A DNA stretch of 53,382 nt from a virus. The translations under genes and the position numbers were made by a program. The notes beneath the pieces were generated by a model, which was given only the letters and a program-made list of their open reading frames with translations, ran no database searches and was not told the origin of the DNA. The stretch lies in the IMG/VR virus record IMGVR_UViG_3300042731_004906, positions 1 to 53,382 of that record, one strand, 5' to 3'. The number at the start of each line of letters is the position of its first letter. Position 1 is the stretch's first letter. This document shows, piece after piece, positions 39,767-47,247 of the stretch.

Positions 39767-39789
39767 GCCCCCGCAAGGGGGCTTTTTTT
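39767..39789 (+). terminator. Rho-independent terminator of the cassette
   Basis: GCCCCC-GCAA-GGGGGC followed by seven T. Confidence 0.88.
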
Positions 39790-39826
39790 ATTTCCCCTTT
39801 TTCGGCTTGACGTAATTTGCATCACT

Positions 39827-39855
39827 TTGACACCAATAATCATTTGTGATATAAT
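39827..39855 (+). promoter_or_regulatory. Promoter of module B
   Basis: TTGACA 39827-39832, 17-nt spacer, TATAAT 39850-39855. The RNA start near 39862 falls at the 5' base of the leader helix. Confidence 0.85.
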
Positions 39856-39862
39856 ATCCCTT

Positions 39863-39997
39863 GTCAGACTAAACGGTTTGCGAGGGCGCTTTTTTGTTGC
39901 CCACAATTAACCGAATAATTGCGGATAGACCGCCCGGCTTGAATAGGGTAAGCGCCCAAACCGTTAGTCTGACAACTAAGGTTTTTCGAGCCGGGCG
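39863..39997 (+). ncRNA. Structured 5' leader of module B
   Basis: Helix 1: 39863-39891 with 39950-39973 (GTCAGACTAA/TTAGTCTGAC, CGGTTT/AAACCG, GGGCGCTT/AAGCGCCC, small bulges). It encloses a hairpin CAATTA/TAATTG (39904-39921) and CGCCCGGCTTG (39931-39941), which pairs with CGAGCCGGGCG (39987-39997) to form a crossing helix. Architecture matches the module A leader, with a shared 17-nt segment (TAGTCTGACAACTAAGG). Switch function is inferred. Confidence 0.68.
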
Positions 39998-40025
39998 TTC
40001 TGTTTGCAAGAAAGAAAGGGTCACT

Positions 40026-40604
40026 GTGTATACCGTTGATGTATCTGTAGAAGGTGTTGCGCCATTGCTGCAACACAAGTTCCCGTTGCCGGACTTCTCC
40101 GATCTTGGCAAGGGAGGCAAACAGTCCACGGGAGAAAAGGATTATACTGAGGAATGGAAGGATTATCTGTACGTAGATTCCGATGGCGAAATCTTTCAAC
40201 CTGCCGTTCACTTTGACGGCTGTATGGTCAAGGCCGCCGTCAATTTCAAAATCCAGGGCAAGCGCGGCAAAACCTACAAAGATTTGTTCAAAGGTAACGT
40301 GTTCTGTTCGCCGGATGAAATTCTGCACGGTATTAAAGCTCCTGAAACTTTGGACAATGACGCCGACAAGCCGCTTTATTTGGATATTCGCCCCGTTGTT
40401 ATCAGCCGGGCCAGGGTAGTCAGGATTCGCCCCGCTTTTGCACCGGGCTGGAAACTGAGCTTTGAGATTGAAATCCTTGACGATCAAATTCCTGCCAACG
40501 TTGTTAATGAGGTTCTGTCCCTGGCCGGTAAGACCGTCGGTGTCGGTGATTTTCGCCCCCGTTTTGGCCGGTTTATGGTTACGAGGTTTGAGGTTCGGAA
40601 GTAG
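40026..40604 (+). CDS. RAMP-like protein B, paralogue of the gene at 37105
   Basis: 192 residues from GTG 40026 (AGAAAGG upstream); earlier in-frame TTG codons lie within the leader. Aligned with paralogue A: DVSVEGVAPLLQHKF, DGEIFQPAVHFDGCMVKAAV, PLYLDIRPVV, RARVVRIRPAFAPGWKLSFEIEI, and at 172-181 GVGDFRPRFG then RFMVTRFEV, the same glycine-rich C-terminal loop with one residue more than the RAMP consensus. Identity to A looks low, about a quarter to a third. The two are old duplicates kept in the same module layout. Confidence 0.7.
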   Translation: MYTVDVSVEGVAPLLQHKFPLPDFSDLGKGGKQSTGEKDYTEEWKDYLYVDSDGEIFQPAVHFDGCMVKAAVNFKIQGKRGKTYKDLFKGNVFCSPDEILHGIKAPETLDNDADKPLYLDIRPVVISRARVVRIRPAFAPGWKLSFEIEILDDQIPANVVNEVLSLAGKTVGVGDFRPRFGRFMVTRFEVRK

Positions 40605-40611
40605 ACTTTGT

Positions 40612-40845
40612 GGTAAGGGTGGGCAACGGTCAGGTAAGGTCCGGTAGTGGCAGGCTAGGAGAGGTTTAGTCCGGTATCGGTGTGACCTGGTGAGGGAAGG
40701 TCTGGTAAGGTAAAGTGAGGTAAGGGAAGTCTTGTGGTAAGGGAAAGGTGAAGTCGGATCGGGTGAGCTAAGATTGGGTGGGGTGTGGATTGGTGAGAAT
40801 TGGCGCGGGCAGGTGAGGCAGAATAAGGTAAGGTTATCCAAATAT
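40612..40845 (+). repeat. 5-nt periodic RGYNN tract B1
   Basis: About 46 units with occasional one-base slips in register, for example GGTAA, GGTAA, AGTGA, GGTAA, and later GGTGA, GCTAA, GATTG, GGTGG. Noncoding, between RAMP-like B and HNH B. Strongly purine/G-rich on the plus strand. Confidence 0.75.
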
Positions 40846-40858
40846 TCGGTTGTCTGTT

Positions 40859-41125
40859 ATGTCAAAGTATTTTACAGTAAACGAACTCCCTGGTTTGCAT
40901 TTTCTATGGTATTCTCGATTGCCGCTTGATGTCTGGTTGCCGCTCAAGCAATACGTCTATCAAAGAGACGGCGGTATCTGCCAGTATTGCGGTAATCAGT
41001 TTGCCTACGAAAAAACTCACTGTCATCACGTTTTAGAATTATGTGAAGGCGGTACAAACCACCCCACGAACCTCAAGACGCTTTGCATTGATTGCCATAA
41101 AACCAGACACCCGTTTATGAAGTAA
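40859..41125 (+). CDS. HNH endonuclease B
   Basis: 88 residues from ATG 40859 (a TTG lies three codons earlier). C41/C44 (CQYC), H56-H57 (HCHHVLELCEGG), N71 (HPTNLKTLC), C76/C79/H80 (CIDCH): a compact zinc-containing HNH nuclease. It sits between two RGYNN tracts at the same position as HNH A, although the sequences are clearly different. It ends just before tract B2. Confidence 0.72.
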   Translation: MSKYFTVNELPGLHFLWYSRLPLDVWLPLKQYVYQRDGGICQYCGNQFAYEKTHCHHVLELCEGGTNHPTNLKTLCIDCHKTRHPFMK

Positions 41126-41140
41126 TCTTGTGGCAGGGCC

Positions 41141-41220
41141 GTGGTACGGTGATGTGATGTGAGTTTTGGTGCGGCAAGGTGCGTCCGGGTGATGTAAGGA
41201 TTGGCTTGGTAAGGTAAGGG
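41141..41220 (+). repeat. 5-nt periodic RGYNN tract B2
   Basis: 16 units in constant register NNRGY (GTGGT, ACGGT, GATGT, GATGT ...), from the HNH stop to the terminator stem. Its length matches tract A2. Confidence 0.75.
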
Positions 41221-41243
41221 TAGATTAAGTTCTACCCTTTTTT
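41216..41243 (+). terminator. Rho-independent terminator of module B
   Basis: AAGGGTAGA-TTAAG-TTCTACCCTT followed by TTTT. It also overlaps the stop of the frameshifted tail chaperone extension on the other strand. Confidence 0.85.
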
Positions 41244-41536
41244 GTTTTTGGCATATTTGCATCGCTTACGTGCGCCTCGATTAGTAAACTTGCTTGATGA
41301 TAGGCAATCATTTCAGCTACAAATTCTCTTGGATATTCACCACGTCTTAACTTTAATAATTCATCTAAACCGGCTCCGCAATATATCGCTGCCCTAAATT
41401 GAGAGAATAATCCTAAGCTACCATTGTGACTTGTAATCCCTACTGGCTTTCCAGAGCGAAGCGGATATTCTTCAATTGCAATACCGTTTCTTTTAATCCC
41501 GAAAGCGAGATTTGGCCGCTGCCAAGTCCTCCTCGC
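41225..41536 (-). CDS. Tail assembly chaperone C-terminal extension in +1 (or -2) frame
   Basis: An open frame of about 104 codons with no standard start, beginning after a TAA at 41537-41539 and ending at TAA 41225-41227. It overlaps the end of the chaperone gene. Sequence: GITSHNGSLGLFSQFRAAIYCGAGLDELL, then RGEYPREFVAEMIAYHQASLLIEAHVSDA. The last part fits the second-domain signature of phage tail chaperones made by frameshifting (lambda G/GT-like). The shift would occur between 41536 and 41493, +1 or -2, not the usual -1. Slippery site unclear. Confidence 0.6.
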   Translation of the reverse strand, partial: ARRTWQRPNLAFGIKRNGIAIEEYPLRSGKPVGITSHNGSLGLFSQFRAAIYCGAGLDELLKLRRGEYPREFVAEMIAYHQASLLIEAHVSDANMPKTKKGRT

Positions 41537-42011
41537 TTACGCCTGAAAGCATTGACAGCAAATTCCAATCGTCTGCCCCCAAAGCAAAATATCGTATAAA
41601 GACAAAGCGACGTTCAAACTCATCGTCAAGATCGTAGTCATCCAGGTTCAGATGGCCCCGCTTCGCCAGAAAGCGCAACTTCTTGAGCCAGGCATCATCT
41701 GCCGGCAGGCCGTCAACCAATTCAACGCCGAGCATCGCCATTACATCAAAGCCCGCCTGTACCCGTTTGGCGAAGGCTTCCTGTTTGGCCGCGAGGTAGT
41801 CCGGGTCGTTTGGGTTTTCAACCGGATAATCTTTTCCCTCTACTTTTTGCTTTGGTACAGGCGGGTCTTTGATTGCCGTCGCCGCTTCCTGAATGGTAGC
41901 AGTAGGCACGGGGATAAGGCGAACCGTTATACCGGTCGATAGCTTGATCGGTTCGTCCAGATTGAGTTGTCCGTTCTTCTTTGCCGCGTCAACGGCGGGG
42001 CTTCTGGCCAT
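41493..42011 (-). CDS. Tail assembly chaperone (short product)
   Basis: 172 residues. N-terminal beta-rich domain (LDEPIKLSTGITVRLIPVPTATIQEAATAI), helical middle, and C-terminal LDDEFERRFVFIRYFALGADDWNLLSML. Layout as in siphovirus tail chaperone: follows the tail tube and, apart from the plus-strand insertion, precedes the tape measure. It protects the tape measure during tail assembly. Confidence 0.72.
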   Translation of the reverse strand: MARSPAVDAAKKNGQLNLDEPIKLSTGITVRLIPVPTATIQEAATAIKDPPVPKQKVEGKDYPVENPNDPDYLAAKQEAFAKRVQAGFDVMAMLGVELVDGLPADDAWLKKLRFLAKRGHLNLDDYDLDDEFERRFVFIRYFALGADDWNLLSMLSGVSEEDLAAAKSRFRD

Positions 42012-42219
42012 CTGTCTTGCTCCTTATTCTATCTATGGTTTTGCCCTCGTTGTTCATTATGAAAACGAGCATACCCGGCAAGACCTCTATTTCTGTCTCA
42101 GTACCATTAGACAGCGACAGCAGGATTGACTTACTGCCGCTGTCTATAAATGTTTTGGTGCGTACCGTATGGCAATCGTGCAAAGTCTCTTGATTGCCTT
42201 GCACGAGCTTCACGAACAT
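41989..42219 (-). CDS. Small hypothetical protein, tail region
   Basis: 76 residues between the tail tube and chaperone genes; its 3' end overlaps the chaperone start by 23 bp. Beta-rich (ILLSLSNGTETEIEVLPGMLVFIMNNEGKTIDRI). It may be a tail-associated minor protein. No family recognised. Confidence 0.55.
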   Translation of the reverse strand: MFVKLVQGNQETLHDCHTVRTKTFIDSGSKSILLSLSNGTETEIEVLPGMLVFIMNNEGKTIDRIRSKTDGQKPRR

Positions 42220-42247
42220 AATCTACCTACCTATCTGGATTCGGTTT

Positions 42248-43759
42248 TTAATCCTCGCCAACCAGGACAATGCCATCACTGCCATTATCCGCCAGGCCAA
42301 CGCCAACCACAAAGTTGACATCTTCCTTGCAAGCGGCCAGGGCATTTACCCGGTCATTTGCCGGTAATGTGGCGCTACCCTCCGGCAATAGTTGCCAGGA
42401 ATAACCGCCGTCATAGGTGCGGAAGATGCGCCCGGCTGCCGCATCCGTAGCGTGGGCCAGATAGCCCACCGATTTAGAAGCAAAAGCGATGTCATAGATG
42501 ACGCCCGCCCCGGAGCCGCTAAAGCCTTTGGCAGTAAAGGTGACACCGTTATTGACGGTATAGTACAATGTACCGCCGCTGGTCCCAAGCCACCACTCAC
42601 TATCGTTATTAGCCTTAATCCAAACGGCGTTGTAATCCACACCGACGCCGGTCGGAGGCGTGATCTCCGTGAAGGTGACACCGTTCTCGCTCTTGAGGAT
42701 AGCCGAAGCGTTACCGACAGCAATGATCTTGGATTCAGAAATGGCGTGAATAGCGTTAAGATCATCCGTCAAGACAGTTCCAGCTTCCAATACCGTCACC
42801 CCGGCGGTTGGGTCGGTCAGCTTGTAGACGTAGCCGCCATTAGCGGCGATGAAGGCGACGCTGCCCAAGCTCCAGATATCCTGCGGTTGCTTGCTCGCCA
42901 CAAAGCCGGTGGTGACTTCTGTCCAGGTCGGATCAGGCGTAGTGTCGAAGTCGTCAATGTCGGCATAGTGAAGCGAGTTTGACGTTTCGTCAATGACGAC
43001 TACGTACCCGGCTACACAGGCGATACCGGTCGGACTATCGGCCGCGCCCATCGTGTCGATATCAACGGCATACCAGTTTACCCCACCGTCGATGGAGAAT
43101 ACCACGTCTGCCGGTGTGGATGGTGAGCCACCTGCCGCAATCGAGACGGCAAAGATTTTTTCGCAGCCGTCCGACGGATCTTCACAATCGCCACAAGAGG
43201 CCGAGTCGCAGATAACTACATCTACGATCTCATTGGTTACAATCGACCCGGCCCGACTTGCAAAGCCGAGCTTTAGCACCTCGTACCATTCCCGCATCGA
43301 GATGTCGGCCGTTTCGTTGACCTGGGCCCGCTCGTCGCTGGATAATGCACCAAGCTCATCGGTGGCGTAGTTGGTTACCTTCGTCTTTTCCAAGATGAGC
43401 TTTTTCTCAAACTCGTTAAACAGAGACACGTCCTGACATTGCCCCAGGTTTAGATGAATGTCACTGGAACAACGCCGGTCAGCAACCCTCTTGAGTACCG
43501 ACGCTTCATTGAGCGGATAGATACCCATTATCTGAGTCGTCGGCCTTTCGTCCGCTTCCTGAATTTCGCCAATCTCCTCGAACTGGTCCGCCTTATTGGG
43601 GTGTGGCGCTTCGATCTTGGTCACATCACCGTAAGACTTTTCCAGCGCACCGGCCCGCATAAAGTTATGATAAGCCGGCGTCCTATCTGCCCGCGCCTCG
43701 TTTTCGATGATGAAAACTCGGCTTAATCCGGTTTTGGCCGGACTCCAATTGTCAGTCAT
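42248..43759 (-). CDS. Major tail (tube-like) protein with C-terminal beta-propeller
   Basis: 503 residues. The first 180 residues fit a tail tube or sheath-like protein: TGLSRVFIIENEARADRTPAYHNFM, QIMGIYPLNEASVLKRV. A Cys cluster (CDSASCGDCEDPSDGC) follows. Residues about 200-500 are BNR/YCF48-like propeller repeats (SIDGGVNWYAVD, SENGVTFTEI, TVNNGVTFTA, RTYDGGYSWQLL). Decoration domains on tail tubes are known. Located before the chaperone and tape measure, as expected for the tube gene. Confidence 0.72.
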   Translation of the reverse strand: MTDNWSPAKTGLSRVFIIENEARADRTPAYHNFMRAGALEKSYGDVTKIEAPHPNKADQFEEIGEIQEADERPTTQIMGIYPLNEASVLKRVADRRCSSDIHLNLGQCQDVSLFNEFEKKLILEKTKVTNYATDELGALSSDERAQVNETADISMREWYEVLKLGFASRAGSIVTNEIVDVVICDSASCGDCEDPSDGCEKIFAVSIAAGGSPSTPADVVFSIDGGVNWYAVDIDTMGAADSPTGIACVAGYVVVIDETSNSLHYADIDDFDTTPDPTWTEVTTGFVASKQPQDIWSLGSVAFIAANGGYVYKLTDPTAGVTVLEAGTVLTDDLNAIHAISESKIIAVGNASAILKSENGVTFTEITPPTGVGVDYNAVWIKANNDSEWWLGTSGGTLYYTVNNGVTFTAKGFSGSGAGVIYDIAFASKSVGYLAHATDAAAGRIFRTYDGGYSWQLLPEGSATLPANDRVNALAACKEDVNFVVGVGLADNGSDGIVLVGED

Positions 43760-44036
43760 TTTCTACCTCCATACTCCTGTATAAGGCTACCAATGGGCGC
43801 TTGATAGCCGTCAGGATAATGCTATCGAGGCCGCTCCGTGAATACTGAATATCATTTTTGCTGATAAGTTTATTTTCAACCAGGCCGTTGTGTATCTGCC
43901 TGATAATATCTTCCCAGTCCAGTTGCCGGATGTCTGGCGGGTCAGCTCTGATACCCGGCGCGGTATCAAGGTCGTTATCCTTGATATGATAGAGATGCTT
44001 GTAGCCGTCGCTGTCAATTCGCTCGATTAGTCTCAT
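43752..44036 (-). CDS. Small tail-region protein
   Basis: 94 residues, N-terminal beta (RLIERIDSDGYKHLYHI), then a helical part (DWEDIIRQIHNGLVENKL) with basic C-terminus. Overlaps both neighbours. Possibly tail terminator or tail completion by position. No family recognised. Confidence 0.5.
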   Translation of the reverse strand: MRLIERIDSDGYKHLYHIKDNDLDTAPGIRADPPDIRQLDWEDIIRQIHNGLVENKLISKNDIQYSRSGLDSIILTAIKRPLVALYRSMEVEND

Positions 44037-44407
44037 ACACGCCTATGCCCTATCACGTTCAACTTACCGATAACCCCTTGTCCACCCGCTGCCAACGTGA
44101 TAATCAACTGGACGCCTTGAGATGACATCTCTGGTGAAAATGGGATAAAACCAGGACCGCTTGCAGTAATATCTATTTCGAAAAAGATATGACCTGCCCC
44201 GTCATCTATCTGCAAATTGCCACCTGTTGGCGTATCATTATACGACCAGGCCACACCCTCGATAATATGCCTGCCAGCCCCAACCGGAGCAGGATAGACA
44301 ATCTGCACCGCCTCATCTGCACTGCCAATGCTTCTATTCTCTGTTTCAAACTGTACCGGTTCCAAAGCTACCGGTGATGATGGGCCAGATGTTATGCCTC
44401 TTGCCAT
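44033..44407 (-). CDS. Beta-rich structural or decoration protein
   Basis: 124 residues, beta-rich (GRHIIEGVAWSYNDTPTGGNLQIDDGAGHIFFEIDITASGPGF). Resembles small virion decoration proteins. It is encoded just after the connector gene. A dispersed palindrome lies upstream at 44428. No specific family. Confidence 0.55.
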   Translation of the reverse strand: MARGITSGPSSPVALEPVQFETENRSIGSADEAVQIVYPAPVGAGRHIIEGVAWSYNDTPTGGNLQIDDGAGHIFFEIDITASGPGFIPFSPEMSSQGVQLIITLAAGGQGVIGKLNVIGHRRV

Positions 44408-44445
44408 TTTTTACGCTCCAAAAAATCTTAATTGCAATTGAGATT

Positions 44446-46344
44446 TTACACTACGGCAAAATCAGGTATTCTTTCGGCCAGCTTGCCCAACTTGCGCCAG
44501 GCCAACACTTCACCTTTACGAGTACCAAAGGGATTATTCAAATCTTCCGGACTAATAAAAAAACTGCCGTCACCTTCGCCAGTGCCGCTGAAAGCCAGGT
44601 CGCGGCGCAGGTCGTTGAACATTGCCCGGATATTCTGACAACCGCACGGAGGCCGCTCTAGCCGGGCCGAGGCCATCCACGCTATAGCCTGAGCATAGTA
44701 TTTTGATAATCGCTCGCAACTCTCGCCGCGCAAGAAACGCTCGTCAAGATCGCCAGCATAATACCAGATTTTGACCGTATCAGGCTCTCGACACTCTGAC
44801 CATTGGGCTAGTGACCAGGATTCCTCACCTTCGTCATAGGTGGCCGGCGTCGGTACAGCAATGCCCCGGTCAACTTCCCTGATATGCAAACAGCCGTCTT
44901 GAGTAGTGTTAGAGCAAGCCGCGCAACCGGTCCCGCCGCAAGAAGTGCAAACTGTATTGAGTAGAACATTAAGCGGTTTTGGCTCCCAAGAGAACTCGGC
45001 GCTCTTGGTGGTCGTATCGGTATATTCTCGATACACGTCAACGGCTGAAACGAAATTAGTCACTGTTGCCAGGTCCAGACCATCGAATCCCGCCGTCGTC
45101 GGATAAGCGGCTAATAGGTCAGGGTTAAGCAGCAGCCAGCTATCATAAACCAGGATGACGTTACCGCCGCTGATTGTCTTGCTTCGAGCCGGCCTTATCT
45201 CCCATTCTAACGCGCCGCCGGTCCCGGCAAAGTAGGCATTGATCTCACACTCATCGGTCAGGCTCGTTGCTACGGTAATTGTAGCCGTATCGTTGATACC
45301 GCTGCCGCTCTCATCCGAATAGGCAACTGCCACGTCATCGTCAAGCAAGGTAACGGCTCGTTGGCCCGCCTGGATGAACTTGCCCTTTTTGGTGATGACG
45401 CTCTTATACATCCCCCGACCATTCGAACCAAGACCAAAGACGTCCCGTCGATAGTGACGGGGATAGGGATGCATCTCTTTGGCTATCCACTTCGGAGCCG
45501 GGTAGTAGCCAAGATAGTTGGCAATCTCTTCCTCGACATTGTAAATCGTATCGGCCAACTCCGACAGGCTAATCCGGTCCGCTGCTTGCCAGGGATAACG
45601 AGGCCAAACGTCATCACAGTTTGAGCCAACTGGAAATACAGTCTGACCGAATCCGCCGGAAAAGTGCGGGGGGTTTAGTCCCATAATTGCCGCGTAAGTT
45701 GGCAATGACAAGAGTGTCCGTTGTAGTGGTTGAGCAAATGTCGGGCCGGCTCCCGAACCGCCGCCGGTGACAGGAGTACCAGTGGCGCTACCAGTTGTGC
45801 TGCTACTTGATACTATTTCCGTATCTGGATTAGAAAATGAATAACTTGACCGGCGTGACCAGAAATAATATGTGCCATCATCCAGATACGGCAGTCCGGC
45901 ATTGCTATCTCTGGCTATCCCAAACGTGTCAGTCGTGCCAGCCCAAATGATATTCTGACCGGCAATATCGGTTGTTATCCAGACCGTTACTCCCTCAATC
46001 GGTAATGTGGTGACAGAATCGGTAATCGTATAGGTGAAAGATCGCGCCCCCGGCGTGCGCTGAACAACAGAATATTCGAGATTTTGTTGAACGATGCCAA
46101 CACCTGTAACTCGAATAGAGACAGGACCAATAGTATCAGCCTCGCCAGCAGTAGCCAGATATGCATACCATCCGTTGGCAATCTCAGATTTAGTGCCAAC
46201 CCCGGCAGCAAAAGCTGCAGCAGCCTTAGAGATTTCCAGGGTGAATGTATTGCCCAGTCCGGCCACTTCTGTATTGGTAGCATCGACCAAAACAAAGGTG
46301 ATTAGATTCTGTTGGTTAAGTATCCACTCTCCACCTAAGCCCAT
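44446..46344 (-). CDS. Head-tail connector-like protein with N-terminal Ig-like domains
   Basis: 632 residues. N-terminal BppU/Ig-like domain (about 1-95: LITFVLVDATNTEVAGLGNTF) and a second Ig-like domain (95-175). A Ser/Thr/Gly linker follows. Then residues about 240-600 carry a connector-like segment (PWQAADRISLSELADTIYNVEEEIANYLGYYP) and a CTSCGGTGCAACS knuckle. Position after decoration genes and before tail tube fits a head-tail connector or adaptor. The Ig fusion is unusual. Confidence 0.6.
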   Translation of the reverse strand: MGLGGEWILNQQNLITFVLVDATNTEVAGLGNTFTLEISKAAAAFAAGVGTKSEIANGWYAYLATAGEADTIGPVSIRVTGVGIVQQNLEYSVVQRTPGARSFTYTITDSVTTLPIEGVTVWITTDIAGQNIIWAGTTDTFGIARDSNAGLPYLDDGTYYFWSRRSSYSFSNPDTEIVSSSSTTGSATGTPVTGGGSGAGPTFAQPLQRTLLSLPTYAAIMGLNPPHFSGGFGQTVFPVGSNCDDVWPRYPWQAADRISLSELADTIYNVEEEIANYLGYYPAPKWIAKEMHPYPRHYRRDVFGLGSNGRGMYKSVITKKGKFIQAGQRAVTLLDDDVAVAYSDESGSGINDTATITVATSLTDECEINAYFAGTGGALEWEIRPARSKTISGGNVILVYDSWLLLNPDLLAAYPTTAGFDGLDLATVTNFVSAVDVYREYTDTTTKSAEFSWEPKPLNVLLNTVCTSCGGTGCAACSNTTQDGCLHIREVDRGIAVPTPATYDEGEESWSLAQWSECREPDTVKIWYYAGDLDERFLRGESCERLSKYYAQAIAWMASARLERPPCGCQNIRAMFNDLRRDLAFSGTGEGDGSFFISPEDLNNPFGTRKGEVLAWRKLGKLAERIPDFAVV

Positions 46345-47240
46345 TATCGCATTTTCCTCATCTTGGCCCTTTCCATACCCTTGAAAAGCACCTCTTCAAG
46401 TGTCCCTACAAATGGAGTGACATTGAGATATAGAAATTTTGGTCTGTAGTATTTTCTAAACGGTGGTCTGAAAGTTTCGTCTCTCAATCTGATATTTCTG
46501 GATGGATAAACTCTCGATATTGCAACGAGTATGCCGGGTATGAATATTGCAGTCGGCAACACTCGTCTTGGCTGATACTCTAACTCCAGTTCCGGTCTAA
46601 ATGTGCCGTCTCTCAATCTCAGATTTCGGCTAGGATGCACCCTGGAAATCAGAATAGTTGAGACATCAGGTGTTACCGTCGTCGCTGGCGGTAACTGACG
46701 TTTTATTTGGTAATATCGATAGTCTACTCCTCGCTGCCAAACATTCCTCAATCGAGGATGTGTAGCAAACAATGCACCCGGCACAAACTCGCTGGGGAAT
46801 ATTATCCGCTTGGGCTGATAATATTCCCTTGATGGTTGTCTAAAAGTTGCATCTCTAAGTCTTGAGTTTCTACTAGGATGAGCCTTAGAGGGTGCAACCA
46901 GAATGCCAGGTATGAATTCACTTGGCGGTAATACTCGCCTCGGCTGATAATACTCCCTAGACGGCTGTCTAAAAGTCGTATCCCGTAGTCTCGGATTACG
47001 ACTAGGATGTATTTTTTGAACCGCAACGAGTACGCCCGGTACAAAAACCGCAGTTGGTAGATTGTGTCTAAGTTGATAATACTGTTGTAGTATCAGCCGG
47101 AATGTATCATCTCTTAATCTTAGGTTCCGGCCAGGATGTGACTTAGAGACGCCAACAACCGATACATCCGGTACAACTGCTGTTGTCGTAGGAAGTTTTC
47201 GCCTTGGCTCATAATGCCATCTACGACGAAATACTCCCAT
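46344..47240 (-). CDS. Arg/Pro-rich tandem repeat protein
   Basis: 298 residues made of about six repeats of around 43-45 residues. Each contains YYQPRRVLP, FVPGILVA and HPSRN-RLRD-TFR-like parts; for example PSEFIPGILVAPSKAHPSRN. The same PRIPTFFVVPSVAAAV ... HPSKN-LLRM motif ends the LamG-like protein at 47725, so the repeat may have spread from that virion protein. Strongly basic and beta/turn-rich; likely a virion decoration or DNA-contact protein. No family recognised. Confidence 0.65.
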   Translation of the reverse strand: MGVFRRRWHYEPRRKLPTTTAVVPDVSVVGVSKSHPGRNLRLRDDTFRLILQQYYQLRHNLPTAVFVPGVLVAVQKIHPSRNPRLRDTTFRQPSREYYQPRRVLPPSEFIPGILVAPSKAHPSRNSRLRDATFRQPSREYYQPKRIIFPSEFVPGALFATHPRLRNVWQRGVDYRYYQIKRQLPPATTVTPDVSTILISRVHPSRNLRLRDGTFRPELELEYQPRRVLPTAIFIPGILVAISRVYPSRNIRLRDETFRPPFRKYYRPKFLYLNVTPFVGTLEEVLFKGMERAKMRKMR

Positions 47241-47247
47241 TATTCGA

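Noticed and set aside
39864-40841. Minus-strand open frame of 325 codons across module B
   Set aside because: Antisense to RAMP-like B and the RGYNN tract; same low-complexity composition, no ribosome site.
37731-41220. CRISPR array
   Set aside because: No direct repeats of 20-40 bp with unique spacers; the tract has a 5-nt period and no Cas1, Cas2 or Cas6 gene is near.
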